A stretch of DNA of 64,000 bases from Limimaricola hongkongensis DSM 17492 (lineage in GTDB: Bacteria; Pseudomonadota; Alphaproteobacteria; Rhodobacterales; Rhodobacteraceae), in assembly GCF_000600975.2 (NCBI RefSeq), contig NZ_KK088653.1:186501-250500 (forward strand). Direction: 5' to 3'. The notes under the pieces are model-generated. The model was not told the origin of the DNA, searched no databases, and saw only the letters and a list, made by a program, of their open reading frames with translations. Each line of letters begins with the position of its first letter. The first letter of the stretch is position 1. Position numbers and translations under genes: made by a program. Shown here piece after piece: positions 1 through 8,589 of this stretch.

Positions 1-437
1 GAACCCAGCGCGAAACCGAGATCGCCGCGCTCAGGTCGCTGCCGTTCACGCTGGTGCTCTACGAAAGCCCCAAGCGCGTTCATGAATTGTTAGGCTCCTT
101 GCGCGATGTTCTGGGAGGGGAACGACCGGTGACGCTGTGCCGCGAGCTGACCAAGCGGTTCGAGGAGGTGATCCGCGGCACGGCGTCAGAGGTTTGCGCG
201 GCGATCGACGGGCGCACGCTCAAGGGCGAGATCGTCGTTCTCGTCGGCCGCGCCGAAACCGAGGAGGTGACCGGCGACGACCTGGAAAGCGCGCTGCGCG
301 ACGCGATGCGCACCATGCGCGTGAAGGATGCGGCCACGGCTGTGGCGGGCGCGTTGGGCCTCCCGCGGCGCGAGGTCTATCAAGCCGCCCTGGCGTTGGA
401 AAAGAGGCCGGACGATGCAGATGGAGATGACATTTGA
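1..437 (+). CDS. rsmI: 16S rRNA 2'-O-methyltransferase RsmI, C-terminal part (5' end outside window)
   Basis: The reading frame is open from base 3 and gives about 144 residues ending at TGA 435-437. It begins TQRETEIAALRSLPFTLVLY and continues into ESPKRVHELL, the conserved stretch in the C-terminal half of RsmI, the SAM-dependent enzyme that methylates the ribose of C1402 in 16S rRNA. The catalytic SAM-binding half lies upstream of the window. A YraN-family gene overlaps its 3' end by 23 bp, and rsmI next to yraN is a common arrangement in proteobacteria, which supports both calls. The last residues are acidic (DDADGDDI). Confidence 0.9.
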   Translation, partial: TQRETEIAALRSLPFTLVLYESPKRVHELLGSLRDVLGGERPVTLCRELTKRFEEVIRGTASEVCAAIDGRTLKGEIVVLVGRAETEEVTGDDLESALRDAMRTMRVKDAATAVAGALGLPRREVYQAALALEKRPDDADGDDI

Positions 438-1038
438 GGACGACGATCCGCTGACGGCGCGGCGCGCGAAACCGCGCAAGCCGACGGTGAAGCCATCCGG
501 GAGCGCCCGGCAAACGGGCCTCGACCTTGCCCGGGGAGCGGGGCCGCCGGTGCCGGGCCGTGCCGTCGCATCGGCGGGATCCACGACCGGCGGTGTCGTC
601 CGACCGCCCCTTGGTTCTCCGCCCTCCGGCGCTTCGTTGTCCGATCCTTTGCCGTCCGGCCCTGCCGCTCCGGCCCGCGTCGAACGGGGCCGCCGGGGGT
701 ATTTGACCGGTCTCGCCGCCGAGGACAGCGTTGCCCGCCATTATGCGCGCAAGGGGCGGGTGATCGAGGCCCGCCGCTGGCGGGGGCCGGGGGGCGAGAT
801 CGACATGATCCTGCGCGAAGGCGCGCGGCTCGTCTTCGTCGAGGTCAAGGCCAGCCGCAGCTTCGACGCCGCCATCTGCCGTCTCACCCGCCGTCAGATC
901 GACCGGATCTGCCGCTCCGCCGAGGCCTATTGCGGCGCCGCGCCGGACGGGCTGCTGACCGAGATGCGCTTTGACCTCGCGCTCGTGGATGCGCGCGGCG
1001 CGGTGCGGGTGATCGAAAACGCCTTCGACGCGGGCTGA
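415..1038 (+). CDS. YraN family (UPF0102) nuclease-fold protein with long N-terminal extension
   Basis: The C-terminal ~120 residues match the YraN/UPF0102 family, a restriction-endonuclease-like fold of unknown cellular role. The core motif is visible as GGEIDMI followed by LVFVEVK, with the E-x-K of the nuclease fold. The ATG at 415 sits inside the end of rsmI; an upstream in-frame ATG at 328 would add 29 arginine-rich residues with no family support. From 415 the protein is 207 residues, against roughly 120 for typical members. The extra N-terminal ~80 residues are rich in Pro, Ala and Gly and look disordered. No closer in-frame start precedes the domain ([12 protein letters not shown]). 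Confidence 0.75.
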   Translation: MQMEMTFEDDDPLTARRAKPRKPTVKPSGSARQTGLDLARGAGPPVPGRAVASAGSTTGGVVRPPLGSPPSGASLSDPLPSGPAAPARVERGRRGYLTGLAAEDSVARHYARKGRVIEARRWRGPGGEIDMILREGARLVFVEVKASRSFDAAICRLTRRQIDRICRSAEAYCGAAPDGLLTEMRFDLALVDARGAVRVIENAFDAG

Positions 1039-1142
1039 ACCGGCGCGGCGGCTGTGCATCCGGGCGCAGGCGGCGCGCATTGCGGCGGCGGCGCAGTTGC
1101 GGCATGGATCGGGAACCGCGTCCCAAGCGAAAGAACGCCGCC

Positions 1143-2087
1143 ATGTCCAAACCTCTCAAGGTCGCCCTCCAGATGGATCCGATCGGCGCCGTCGATATCG
1201 ACGGCGACACCACCTTCCGCATCGGGGAGGAAGCGCAGGCGCGCGGTCACGAGCTGTTCTACTACACCCCCGACCGGCTCGCCTTTCAGGAGGGGCGGGT
1301 GACGGCGCGCGGCTGGCCGCTGGAGCTGCGCCGCGAGAAGGGCAACCATTTCAGCCTCGGCGAGGAACGCGAGGTGGACCTGTCGGACTTCGACGTGGTC
1401 TGGCTGCGCCAGGACCCGCCCTTCGACATGGGCTATATCACCACCACGCATCTTCTGGACATGATCCACCCCGATACGCTGGTGGTGAACGACCCGTTCT
1501 GGGTCCGCAACTACCCCGAGAAGCTGCTGGTCCTGACCTTCCCCGATCTCACCCCGCCCACCGCCATTGCCCGCGATCTGGCGACGCTGCGGTCGTTCCG
1601 CGACAAGCACGGCGACATCATCCTCAAGCCGCTTTATGGCAATGGCGGCGCGGGGGTGTTCAAGCTGCATTCACAGGACGGCAATCTCGCCTCATTGCAC
1701 GAGATGTTCACCGGCATCAGCCGCGAGCCGCTGATCGTGCAGAAATTCCTGCCCGACGTGACAAAGGGCGACAAGCGGATACTTCTGGTCGATGGCGAAC
1801 CGGTCGGCGCAATCAACCGGGTGCCGGCCAAGGGCGAGACCCGGTCGAACATGCATGTCGGCGGTCGGCCCGAAAAGGTCGAGCTGACCGCGCGCGACCG
1901 AGAGATCTGCGCCGCGATCGGCCCGCTGCTGCGCGAAAAGGGCCAGATCCTCGTCGGCATCGACGTGATCGGCAACTGGCTGACCGAGATCAACGTGACC
2001 TCGCCCACCGGCATCCAGGAGCTGGAGCGCTTTGATGGCATCAACGTCGCGGCAAGGATCTGGGAGGCGATCGAGGAGAAACGCTAG
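1143..2087 (+). CDS. gshB: Glutathione synthetase
   Basis: A 314-residue ATP-grasp ligase that joins gamma-glutamylcysteine and glycine with ATP in the cytoplasm, the last step of glutathione synthesis. The start [19 protein letters not shown] is the typical GshB N-terminus, so I chose ATG 1143 over in-frame codons upstream (1080, 1104) that would add basic residues lacking family character. ATP-grasp features are clear: [16 protein letters not shown] near the middle, [17 protein letters not shown], and the C-terminal [17 protein letters not shown]. Length agrees with E. coli GshB (316). Its TAG stop shares the tetranucleotide CTAG with the stop of the convergent comM gene. Confidence 0.95.
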   Translation: MSKPLKVALQMDPIGAVDIDGDTTFRIGEEAQARGHELFYYTPDRLAFQEGRVTARGWPLELRREKGNHFSLGEEREVDLSDFDVVWLRQDPPFDMGYITTTHLLDMIHPDTLVVNDPFWVRNYPEKLLVLTFPDLTPPTAIARDLATLRSFRDKHGDIILKPLYGNGGAGVFKLHSQDGNLASLHEMFTGISREPLIVQKFLPDVTKGDKRILLVDGEPVGAINRVPAKGETRSNMHVGGRPEKVELTARDREICAAIGPLLREKGQILVGIDVIGNWLTEINVTSPTGIQELERFDGINVAARIWEAIEEKR

Positions 2088-3595
2088 GCCTCTCGTCCGA
2101 GTGCGAGGCGGTAGCCCACCGCTTCGGCCACGTGCGGGCGGCGGACAATCTCCGATCCGTCGAGATCGGCGATGGTCCGCGCCACCCGCAGCACCCGGTG
2201 ATAGCCGCGCGCCGAGAGACTGAACCGTTCGGCCACGCGCAGCAGCAGATCGCGCCCCTCGGCATCGGGGGCCGCGATCTCTTCGAGCCGCCGCCCTTCC
2301 GCATCGGCGTTGACCCGCGCCGCCGACCCCTCGAAGCGGGCCGCCTGGATCTCGCGCGCCGCCGCGACCCGGATCGCGACCTCTGCCGATCCTTCGGGCG
2401 GCTCCGGCAGGTCGAGATCGGTGAAGCCGACGGGCGGCACCTCGACCCGCAGGTCGATGCGGTCCATCAGCGGGCCGGAAATCCGCCCGAGATACTCCTC
2501 GCCGCAGCCCGGCGCGCGGGCGCAGGCGCGGCCGGGATCGGCCAGCTGACCGCAGCGGCACGGGTTCGCGGCGGCGATCAGCAGGAACCGGCAGGGATAG
2601 CGCAGATGCGCGTTGGCACGCGCGACGACGACCTCGCCGGTCTCGATCGGCTGGCGCAGGGTTTCCAGTACGGCGCGCGAAAACTCGGGCAATTCGTCGA
2701 GAAACAGCACGCCGTTATGCGCAAGGCTGATTTCGCCGGGCTTGGCGCCGCGCCCGCCGCCCGCGATGGCGGCGATCGAGGCCGTGTGATGAGGCTCCCG
2801 GAACGGGCGCGCACGGCTGATCCCGCCCTCGGTCAAGAGCCCAGAAACCGAGTGCACCATCGAGGTTTCCAACGCCTCGACCGGCGAAAGCGGCGGCAGC
2901 AGGCCCGGCAACCGGGCCGCCAGCATCGATTTGCCCGAGCCGGGCGGTCCGACCAGCAGCAGATGGTGCCGTCCGGCGGCGGCGATTTCCAGCGCCCGCT
3001 TGGCGCGCTCCTGCCCCTTCACGTCGCGCAGGTCGCGGGGCTGCGCCGAGGGCGCGGCCAACCCGGCCTGCGCGGGGGCAAGCGGCTGCTGGCCGGTCAA
3101 ATGCCGGATCGCGCGGGCCAGCGTCGGCGCCGCGATCACTTCCACCGCCTCGACCCAAGCGGCCTCGGCGCCGCAGGCGGCGGGGCAGAGCAGGCGGCGG
3201 TCCTCCTCGGCGGCGGCCATCGCGGCGGGCAGCGCGCCGATCACCGGCACAAGGTCGCCCGACAGCGACAGCTCGCCCAGGCTGACCGTGGCCGCGACCT
3301 CCTCTTCGGGCAGCACCTCGATCGCCGCGAGCAGCGCCAGCGCGATCGGCAGGTCGAAATGCGACCCCTCCTTGGGCAGATCGGCGGGCGACATGTTGAT
3401 CGTCACCCGTTTCGAGGGCAGCGCGATGGAGAGCGCCGACAGCGCCGCGCGCACCCGTTCGCGCGCCTCGCTCACCGCCTTGTCGGGCAGGCCGACGATG
3501 CTGAAGCCGGGCATCCCGGCGGTCACGGCGCATTGCACCTCGACCAGCCGCGCCTCGACCCCTTCGAAGGCCACCGTGTAGGCCCGCGCCACCAT
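2084..3595 (-). CDS. comM: YifB/ComM family Mg-chelatase-like AAA+ ATPase
   Basis: A 503-residue protein of the YifB/ComM family; ComM is a hexameric helicase that promotes branch migration during natural transformation in Vibrio and Haemophilus. It has the N-terminal ChlI-like domain ([39 protein letters not shown]), a Walker A GPPGSGKS at about residues 216-223, a Walker [10 protein letters not shown], a cysteine-rich NPCRCG segment, and the C-terminal Mg-chelatase subunit domain. The start at 3595 is preceded by GGAGGG at good spacing; an upstream ATG at 3619 has less support. Whether this organism is transformable cannot be told from here. Confidence 0.93.
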   Translation of the reverse strand: MVARAYTVAFEGVEARLVEVQCAVTAGMPGFSIVGLPDKAVSEARERVRAALSALSIALPSKRVTINMSPADLPKEGSHFDLPIALALLAAIEVLPEEEVAATVSLGELSLSGDLVPVIGALPAAMAAAEEDRRLLCPAACGAEAAWVEAVEVIAAPTLARAIRHLTGQQPLAPAQAGLAAPSAQPRDLRDVKGQERAKRALEIAAAGRHHLLLVGPPGSGKSMLAARLPGLLPPLSPVEALETSMVHSVSGLLTEGGISRARPFREPHHTASIAAIAGGGRGAKPGEISLAHNGVLFLDELPEFSRAVLETLRQPIETGEVVVARANAHLRYPCRFLLIAAANPCRCGQLADPGRACARAPGCGEEYLGRISGPLMDRIDLRVEVPPVGFTDLDLPEPPEGSAEVAIRVAAAREIQAARFEGSAARVNADAEGRRLEEIAAPDAEGRDLLLRVAERFSLSARGYHRVLRVARTIADLDGSEIVRRPHVAEAVGYRLALGREA

Positions 3596-3656
3596 GCTGA
3601 TGCCCTCCCGCCTGTGCATGCTGGCCGGGCAGAGGTTGAGGAAGGGTTAACTGGGC

Positions 3657-4223
3657 TCAGGGCCGCTCGTTGATCCCGGCGGCGCGCCAGCCCTCATCGT
3701 CGCGCGTGATCCGGGTCAGCGACAGCGGCTCGATCCTGTGGCCGAAGGCCTCGTGCGCGGTGCAGCCCAGCGCGCGTTGAAGTTGCGTGAGGATCACCCC
3801 GAAATGCGCCACCACGATCAGGTCGCCGCCGGTCCAGAGCCGGTCGATGGCCGCGTCGCAGCGCCCGCGCAGCGCGTTCCAGCTTTCGCCGCCGGGCGGC
3901 GCGATGTCGCCGGGCCGGTCCCAGAAGGCACGGATGTGATCCGGCGCCTCGGCCTCGATCTCGTCATGCCGTTTCAGTTCCCATTCGCCGAAATGGATCT
4001 CGCGCAGATCGGCCTCGTGGGGCAGGCGCGGGCGTTCGCCCGCCAGCGCTTCGGCGGTGCGCACCGCGCGGTCGAGATCCGACGACACCATGGCCGCGCC
4101 GGGCAGCCGTGCCGCCAGCCGGGCGATGGCCGCTATGTCCGACAAATCGGCGGGCAGGTCGGACCAGCCGCACATGCCCTTGGCATGGGTCGGGCCGTGC
4201 CGGATCAGCCACAGCGTGCTCAT
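3657..4223 (-). CDS. Histidine phosphatase, probable alpha-ribazole phosphatase (CobC-like)
   Basis: A 188-residue member of the phosphoglycerate-mutase-like histidine phosphatase superfamily. The phosphoacceptor RHG is at residues 8-10 in LWLIRHGPTH, and the second catalytic histidine is in VVAHFGV. The family is broad, but this gene directly follows cobU with a 4-bp ATGA overlap, so the likely substrate is alpha-ribazole 5'-phosphate in assembly of the cobalamin lower ligand. That assignment is by context. The cytoplasmic location follows from the absence of a signal peptide. Confidence 0.8.
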   Translation of the reverse strand: MSTLWLIRHGPTHAKGMCGWSDLPADLSDIAAIARLAARLPGAAMVSSDLDRAVRTAEALAGERPRLPHEADLREIHFGEWELKRHDEIEAEAPDHIRAFWDRPGDIAPPGGESWNALRGRCDAAIDRLWTGGDLIVVAHFGVILTQLQRALGCTAHEAFGHRIEPLSLTRITRDDEGWRAAGINERP

Positions 4224-4744
4224 GGCATCTCTCCCTTGAGCGCGAAGGGCAGCCCCGCCATCACGCCGATCACCGTGTCGGCCCGCGCGGCGAGGCGGCG
4301 GTTGAACCCGCCCTGCGCCGCCCGGAACCGCCGCGCCAGCGCGTTGTCGGGCACGATCCCGGCGCCGACCTCGTTCGAAACGATCACGACCGGGGCGGGG
4401 CAGGCGTCGATGGCGTTAAACAGCCGCGCCTCCGCCGCGCCGAGATCGGCCTCGGCCAGCAACAGGTTCGACAGCCACAATGTCGCGCAGTCGATCAGCG
4501 CGATATCGCCGCCCCCAAGGCCGGAAATCGCCGAGTCCGGGTCGAGCGGCGCCTCGATCGTGTGCCAGCCGGGCCCGCGCGCGGCGCGGTGCCGCGCGAT
4601 CTTTTCGCGCATTTCGCTGTCGAAAGCCTGCGCGGTCGCGACGTAAACGCGCCGAAGATCCTCTTTTAATACAAGGCTTTCGGCCATGTCGGACTTGCCC
4701 GAGGCGGCGCCGCCTAGAACCAGCGTCAATTTCTGCAAGACCAT
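4220..4744 (-). CDS. cobU: Adenosylcobinamide kinase / adenosylcobinamide-phosphate guanylyltransferase
   Basis: A 174-residue bifunctional enzyme (CobU, called CobP in aerobic-pathway organisms). It phosphorylates adenosylcobinamide and transfers GMP to it, activating the corrin ring for lower-ligand attachment. It shows the N-terminal P-loop LVLGGAASGKSDMAESL, the CATLWLSNLL segment, and VSNEVGAGIVPDNALARRFR, all typical of the family. It is the first gene of a two-gene leftward operon with the histidine phosphatase. A B12-dependent ribonucleotide reductase elsewhere in the window needs the product of this pathway. The 108 bp shared with the divergent sigma-factor gene must hold the promoters for both, but I see no cobalamin riboswitch there. 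Confidence 0.93.
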   Translation of the reverse strand: MVLQKLTLVLGGAASGKSDMAESLVLKEDLRRVYVATAQAFDSEMREKIARHRAARGPGWHTIEAPLDPDSAISGLGGGDIALIDCATLWLSNLLLAEADLGAAEARLFNAIDACPAPVVIVSNEVGAGIVPDNALARRFRAAQGGFNRRLAARADTVIGVMAGLPFALKGEMP

Positions 4745-4852
4745 CGGGGAAACTTTCTGACAGGGCGCGGCGTTAATGGGTCAGCAAGGTGACTAGCAGG
4801 CCGCCCGGCCATGGCAAGCGCACCGACCCTCTAATGTCCCGGGGACGATGAC

Positions 4853-5731
4853 ATGGCTTTTGACGGATTTGCGGACCAGTCGATGACCCGCAACGCGATG
4901 CGGGCAGAACTCCTAGATGCCGAAACGGAACTGCGGCTCGCCTATGCGTGGCGCGACCAGCGTTGCGAGAAATCGCTGCACCGGCTCATCACCGCCTATA
5001 TGCGGCTCGCCATCTCCATGGCCTCGAAATTCCGCCGGTACGGCGCGCCGATGAACGACCTCATTCAGGAGGCCTCGCTCGGTCTCATGAAGGCGGCCGA
5101 CAAGTTCGATCCTGACCGGGGCGTGCGGTTTTCCACCTACGCGGTCTGGTGGATCAAGGCGTCGATCCAGGACTACGTGATGCGCAACTGGTCGATGGTG
5201 CGGACCGGCTCGACCTCGTCGCAGAAATCACTGTTCTTCAACATGCGCCGCGTGCAGGCCCGGATCGAACGCGAAGCCGCCGCCGAGGGCCGCGAGATGG
5301 ACGGCGCGACCCTGCGCAAGATGATCGCCAAGGAGGTGGGCGTGCCGCTCGCCGATGTGGAGATGATGGAAGGGCGGCTCTCGGGATCCGATTTCTCGCT
5401 CAACGCCACGCAGTCGACCGAGGATGAGGGCCGCGAATGGATCGAGGCGCTGGAGGATGACGGGCTGCAGGCCGCCGAACTCGTGCAGAACAGCCACGAC
5501 ACCGACATGCTGCGCCAATGGCTGTTGACCGCGCTGTCCGGGCTCAACCCCCGCGAGCAGTTCATCGTCCGCGAGCGCAAGCTGCGCGACGACCCGCGCA
5601 CGCTCGAAAGCCTCGGTGGGGAGCTGGGTCTGTCCAAGGAACGCGTGCGCCAGCTCGAAGCCGCCGCCTTCGGCAAGATGCGCCGCAGCCTCGAAGGCCA
5701 ATCGCGCGAGGTGCACGGCTTCTTCGGCTGA
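4853..5731 (+). CDS. rpoH2: RNA polymerase sigma factor, RpoH family (sigma-32, RpoH-II type)
   Basis: A 292-residue group-3 sigma factor. Region 2 is well preserved: DLIQEASLGLMKAADKFDPDRGV with RFSTYAVWWIKASIQDYVMR, including the sigma-32-type region 2.3/2.4. Region 4 is ESLGGELGLSKERVRQLEAAA with its helix-turn-helix. Rhodobacterales usually carry two RpoH paralogues, and this one resembles RpoH-II, which in Rhodobacter sphaeroides acts in singlet-oxygen and stress responses with RpoE. The II assignment is from memory of the family and is less certain than the sigma-32 call. It is transcribed alone, 65 bp ahead of coaBC. Confidence 0.88.
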   Translation: MAFDGFADQSMTRNAMRAELLDAETELRLAYAWRDQRCEKSLHRLITAYMRLAISMASKFRRYGAPMNDLIQEASLGLMKAADKFDPDRGVRFSTYAVWWIKASIQDYVMRNWSMVRTGSTSSQKSLFFNMRRVQARIEREAAAEGREMDGATLRKMIAKEVGVPLADVEMMEGRLSGSDFSLNATQSTEDEGREWIEALEDDGLQAAELVQNSHDTDMLRQWLLTALSGLNPREQFIVRERKLRDDPRTLESLGGELGLSKERVRQLEAAAFGKMRRSLEGQSREVHGFFG

Positions 5732-5796
5732 TCGGGCGATTGCCCCCGCTGCCGCGAACCCCTAGGGTCGCCCCGCATTGACCGCGGGGCGCAGCC

Positions 5797-7020
5797 ATGT
5801 CGCATATCCTCCTGATCGTCGGCGGCGGCATCGCGGCCTACAAATCGCTGGAATTGATCAGGCAACTGGTCAAGGCGGGCCACGAGGTCACGCCGGTGAT
5901 GACCCAAAGCGCGGGCCAGTTCGTGACGCCGCTTTCGGTTTCCGCGCTGGCGGGCAAAAAGGTCCACGAGGCGCTGTTCGATCTCACCGCCGAGGCGGAA
6001 ATGGGGCATATCCAGCTGTCGCGCGTCGCCGATCTCGTCGTCGTGGCCCCGGCCACGGCCGACATGATGGCCAAGATGGCGCAGGGCCGGGCCTCGGATC
6101 TCGCCTCGACGCTGCTTCTGGCGACCGACACCCCGGTGATGATCGCGCCGGCCATGAATGTCCGCATGTGGGAGCATCCGGCGACGCAGCGCAACCTCGC
6201 CACGCTGAAGGCCGACGGCGTCACGGTGGTCGGGCCCGACGAGGGCGAGATGGCCTGCGGCGAATACGGGCCGGGGCGGATGTCGGAGCCCATGGCCATC
6301 CTCGCCGCGATCGAAGCGGCGCTGCGTCCCGTCGATGCGCCGCTCGCCGGGCGGCACGTGCTCGTCACCTCCGGGCCGACGCATGAGCCGATCGACCCGG
6401 TGCGCTATATCGCCAATCGCTCCTCCGGGGCGCAAGGAGCCGCGATCGGTGCGGCGCTCCTGCGGCTCGGCGCGCGGGTGACCTTCGTGACCGGCCCGGC
6501 CAGCGCCGCGCCGCCCGAAGGCGCAACGGTCGTCGCGGTGGAGACCGCCGCCGAAATGCTTGCTGCCGTCGAGGCGGCCTTGCCCGCCGATGCCGCCATC
6601 TTTGCCGCCGCCGTGGCCGATTGGCGGGTCGAGACCGCGCAGGCCCGCAAGATCAAGAAACAGGCCGGGGCGCTGCCCGGCCTGTCGCTGGCCGAAAACC
6701 CCGACATCCTCGCCCGCGTGGCGGGCATGGCCGTGGGACGGCCCGGCCTCGTGGTGGGCTTCGCCGCCGAAACCGACGACGTCATCGCCCATGCCACCGC
6801 CAAGCGGGCGCGCAAGGGCTGCGACTGGATCGTCGCCAACGACGTCTCTCCCGAAACCGGGATCATGGGCGGGACCGAGAATGCCGTGACCCTGATCACC
6901 GAAGACGGGGCCGAGACATGGCCGCGCATGGCCAAGCGCGCGGTGGCCGAACGGCTCGCCGACCGGCTGGCCGCGGCGCTGGCCGCCAAGGACGGGACCG
7001 CCTCCGGCGGGCGTATTTAG
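5797..7020 (+). CDS. coaBC: Bifunctional phosphopantothenoylcysteine decarboxylase / phosphopantothenate-cysteine ligase
   Basis: A 407-residue fusion of CoaC (FMN-dependent decarboxylase, residues ~1-185) and CoaB (CTP-dependent ligase, ~186-400), catalysing two consecutive steps of coenzyme A synthesis. In the CoaC part the substrate-binding PAMN (APAMNVRMWEHP) and the catalytic cysteine in GEMACGEYGPGRM are present. In the CoaB part VLVTSGPTHEPIDPVRYIAN and the dimer/active-site stretch AAAVADWRV are present. The stop codon lies in a copy of the recurrent GCGTATTT intergenic element. dut follows after 3 bp, an arrangement common in proteobacteria (dfp-dut). panB and panC of the same pathway lie at 14-16 kb. 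Confidence 0.96.
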   Translation: MSHILLIVGGGIAAYKSLELIRQLVKAGHEVTPVMTQSAGQFVTPLSVSALAGKKVHEALFDLTAEAEMGHIQLSRVADLVVVAPATADMMAKMAQGRASDLASTLLLATDTPVMIAPAMNVRMWEHPATQRNLATLKADGVTVVGPDEGEMACGEYGPGRMSEPMAILAAIEAALRPVDAPLAGRHVLVTSGPTHEPIDPVRYIANRSSGAQGAAIGAALLRLGARVTFVTGPASAAPPEGATVVAVETAAEMLAAVEAALPADAAIFAAAVADWRVETAQARKIKKQAGALPGLSLAENPDILARVAGMAVGRPGLVVGFAAETDDVIAHATAKRARKGCDWIVANDVSPETGIMGGTENAVTLITEDGAETWPRMAKRAVAERLADRLAAALAAKDGTASGGRI

Positions 7021-7038
7021 GGAATGGTGAACATGGGA
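7000..7038 (+). repeat. Recurrent intergenic element, copy 1 (GCGTATTT core)
   Basis: The core GGCGGGCGTATTTAGGGAAT is followed by GGTGAAC. Copies 2 and 3 (19262-19303; 22520-22560 inverted) share GCGTATTT, a GG-rich spacer and TG(A/G)TGAA. Here the element supplies both the coaBC stop codon and the proposed dut start region. Confidence 0.55.
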
Positions 7039-7509
7039 TCGCGCATCGGGGTAAGGCTGTGCTGGACCGAAACGGCGGACCGCAGCCTGCCGCTGCCCGC
7101 CTACCAGACGGCGGGGGCGGCCGGGGCCGATCTCGTGGCCAATCTCGATCCGGGGAACCGCGAGGGCGGCCTCCTGCTCGCGCCCGGGGCGCGGGCGCTG
7201 GTGCCCACCGGGCTGCGCGTCGCCGTGCCCGAAGGCTATGAGCTGCAGCTCAGGCCGCGTTCGGGGCTGGCGTTGAAGCACGGGATCACCCTGCCCAACA
7301 GTCCCGGAACCATCGATAGCGATTATCGCGGGCCGCTCGGCATCATCGTCATGAATGCCGGGCAGGAAAGCTTTGCCGTGACCCATGGCATGCGCATCGC
7401 GCAGGCGGTGTTGGCGCCGGTGGTGACGGCGGGGTTCGAACTGGTCGCGGATCTCGACGAGACCGCGCGCGGCACCGGGGGCTTTGGGTCGACCGGAGGC
7501 ATCGCGTGA
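7024..7509 (+). CDS. dut: Deoxyuridine 5'-triphosphate nucleotidohydrolase (dUTPase)
   Basis: A 161-residue trimeric dUTPase that hydrolyses dUTP to dUMP, keeping uracil out of DNA and feeding thymidylate synthesis. Family motifs appear in order: AGAAGADL (motif 1), [12 protein letters not shown] (2), [17 protein letters not shown] (3), a hydrophobic motif 4 ([12 protein letters not shown]), and the C-terminal glycine-rich [10 protein letters not shown] (5) that closes over the substrate. Starts at 7024 or 7033 are both possible; the first lies inside a recurrent intergenic element, so 7033 (MGSRIGVRL) may be the true one. The 3' end overlaps the next gene by 4 bp. Confidence 0.96.
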   Translation: MVNMGSRIGVRLCWTETADRSLPLPAYQTAGAAGADLVANLDPGNREGGLLLAPGARALVPTGLRVAVPEGYELQLRPRSGLALKHGITLPNSPGTIDSDYRGPLGIIVMNAGQESFAVTHGMRIAQAVLAPVVTAGFELVADLDETARGTGGFGSTGGIA

Positions 7510-8567
7510 TCCTCGTCGGTGTCATGGCCGCGACGCTGTGGGGCATCGGTGCGCTCACCGGCGCGCCAAGACAGGCGCGGCTCTACATGATCGGCCTGCT
7601 GATGACCGGCGTGATCGCGGGGCACCTATTGCTGCCCGATGGGCATCCGCTGCGCATGGCGACCGGGGGCGAGGCGGCGCTGTGGCTGTTGATCCTCGCG
7701 GGCGGGGCGCTGGTCTGGGGCTATGGATGGGGGCTGCGGCGCCTGAAGGCGCGTGCGGCGCCCGCCGACACGCCCGCGCCGCGCAAGGGGTTCTCCGAAA
7801 CCGAACTGACCCGTTACGCCCGTCACATCACCCTGCGCGAGATCGGCGGACCGGGGCAGGGGGCGCTCCGGCGGGCCAAGGTTCTCGTGGTCGGCGCGGG
7901 GGGCCTTGGCTGCCCGGCGCTGACCTATCTCGCGGCCTCGGGCACAGGCACCATCGGCGTGATCGATGACGACACCGTCGATCTGAGCAATCTCGGGCGG
8001 CAGGTGCTGTTCGACGAGGCGCAGATCGGCATGCCCAAGGTGCATGCCGCCGCCCAGAAGCTGCGCGCGCAGAACCCGCATGTCGAAATCCGCCCCTATG
8101 CGCGGCGGCTCACCGCCGCGATCGCCGAAGAGCTGTTCGCCGATTACGACCTGATCCTCGACGGGACGGACAATTTCGACACGCGCGACATCGTCAACGC
8201 CGCCGCCGTCGCCGGGGCCAAACCGCTCGTCGCCGCGGCGCTGACGCAGTGGGAGGGGCAAGTCTCGCTCTACGAACCCGCGCGTGGCACGCCCTGCTGG
8301 GCCTGCGTGTTCCCCGAACGGCCCGACGCCGCGCTCATCCCCTCCTGCGCCGAGGCGGGCGTGCTGTCGCCATTGCCGGGCATCGTCGGCGCGATCATGG
8401 CCGCCGAGGCGGTCAAGCGGCTGACCGGGGCGGGCGAAACGCTGGCCGGGCGGCTGATGATCCACGACACGCTCTATGCCGAAACCCGGATCATCGGGAT
8501 CAAGCCGCGCAAGGGCTGCGCGGTCTGCGGCGGGCGGGGGCTGGAAGCGGCGGGCACGGCCCCATAG
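7506..8567 (+). CDS. HesA/MoeB/ThiF family adenylyltransferase with N-terminal membrane segments
   Basis: A 353-residue protein. Residues ~1-80 hold two to three hydrophobic segments ([19 protein letters not shown] and [13 protein letters not shown], then [14 protein letters not shown]). The rest is an E1-like adenylating domain: Rossmann [33 protein letters not shown], and [14 protein letters not shown]. Two CxxC pairs (PCWAC; CAVC near the C-terminus) form the structural zinc site of MoeB/ThiF proteins. Such enzymes activate the C-terminal glycine of a ubiquitin-like sulfur carrier (MoaD or ThiS). No carrier gene is adjacent, so moeB versus thiF cannot be decided. ATGA overlap with dut. Confidence 0.85.
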   Translation: MILVGVMAATLWGIGALTGAPRQARLYMIGLLMTGVIAGHLLLPDGHPLRMATGGEAALWLLILAGGALVWGYGWGLRRLKARAAPADTPAPRKGFSETELTRYARHITLREIGGPGQGALRRAKVLVVGAGGLGCPALTYLAASGTGTIGVIDDDTVDLSNLGRQVLFDEAQIGMPKVHAAAQKLRAQNPHVEIRPYARRLTAAIAEELFADYDLILDGTDNFDTRDIVNAAAVAGAKPLVAAALTQWEGQVSLYEPARGTPCWACVFPERPDAALIPSCAEAGVLSPLPGIVGAIMAAEAVKRLTGAGETLAGRLMIHDTLYAETRIIGIKPRKGCAVCGGRGLEAAGTAP

Positions 8568-8589
8568 GTTTCCCGCAAAGGAGACCCGC

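Noticed and set aside
4745-4852. A cobalamin riboswitch before cobU
   Set aside because: The gap is only 108 bp and I see no B12-box-like sequence or suitable folding.
5173-7386. A 737-residue open frame antisense to rpoH2, coaBC and dut
   Set aside because: Covers three well-supported genes on the other strand; composition is not protein-like.
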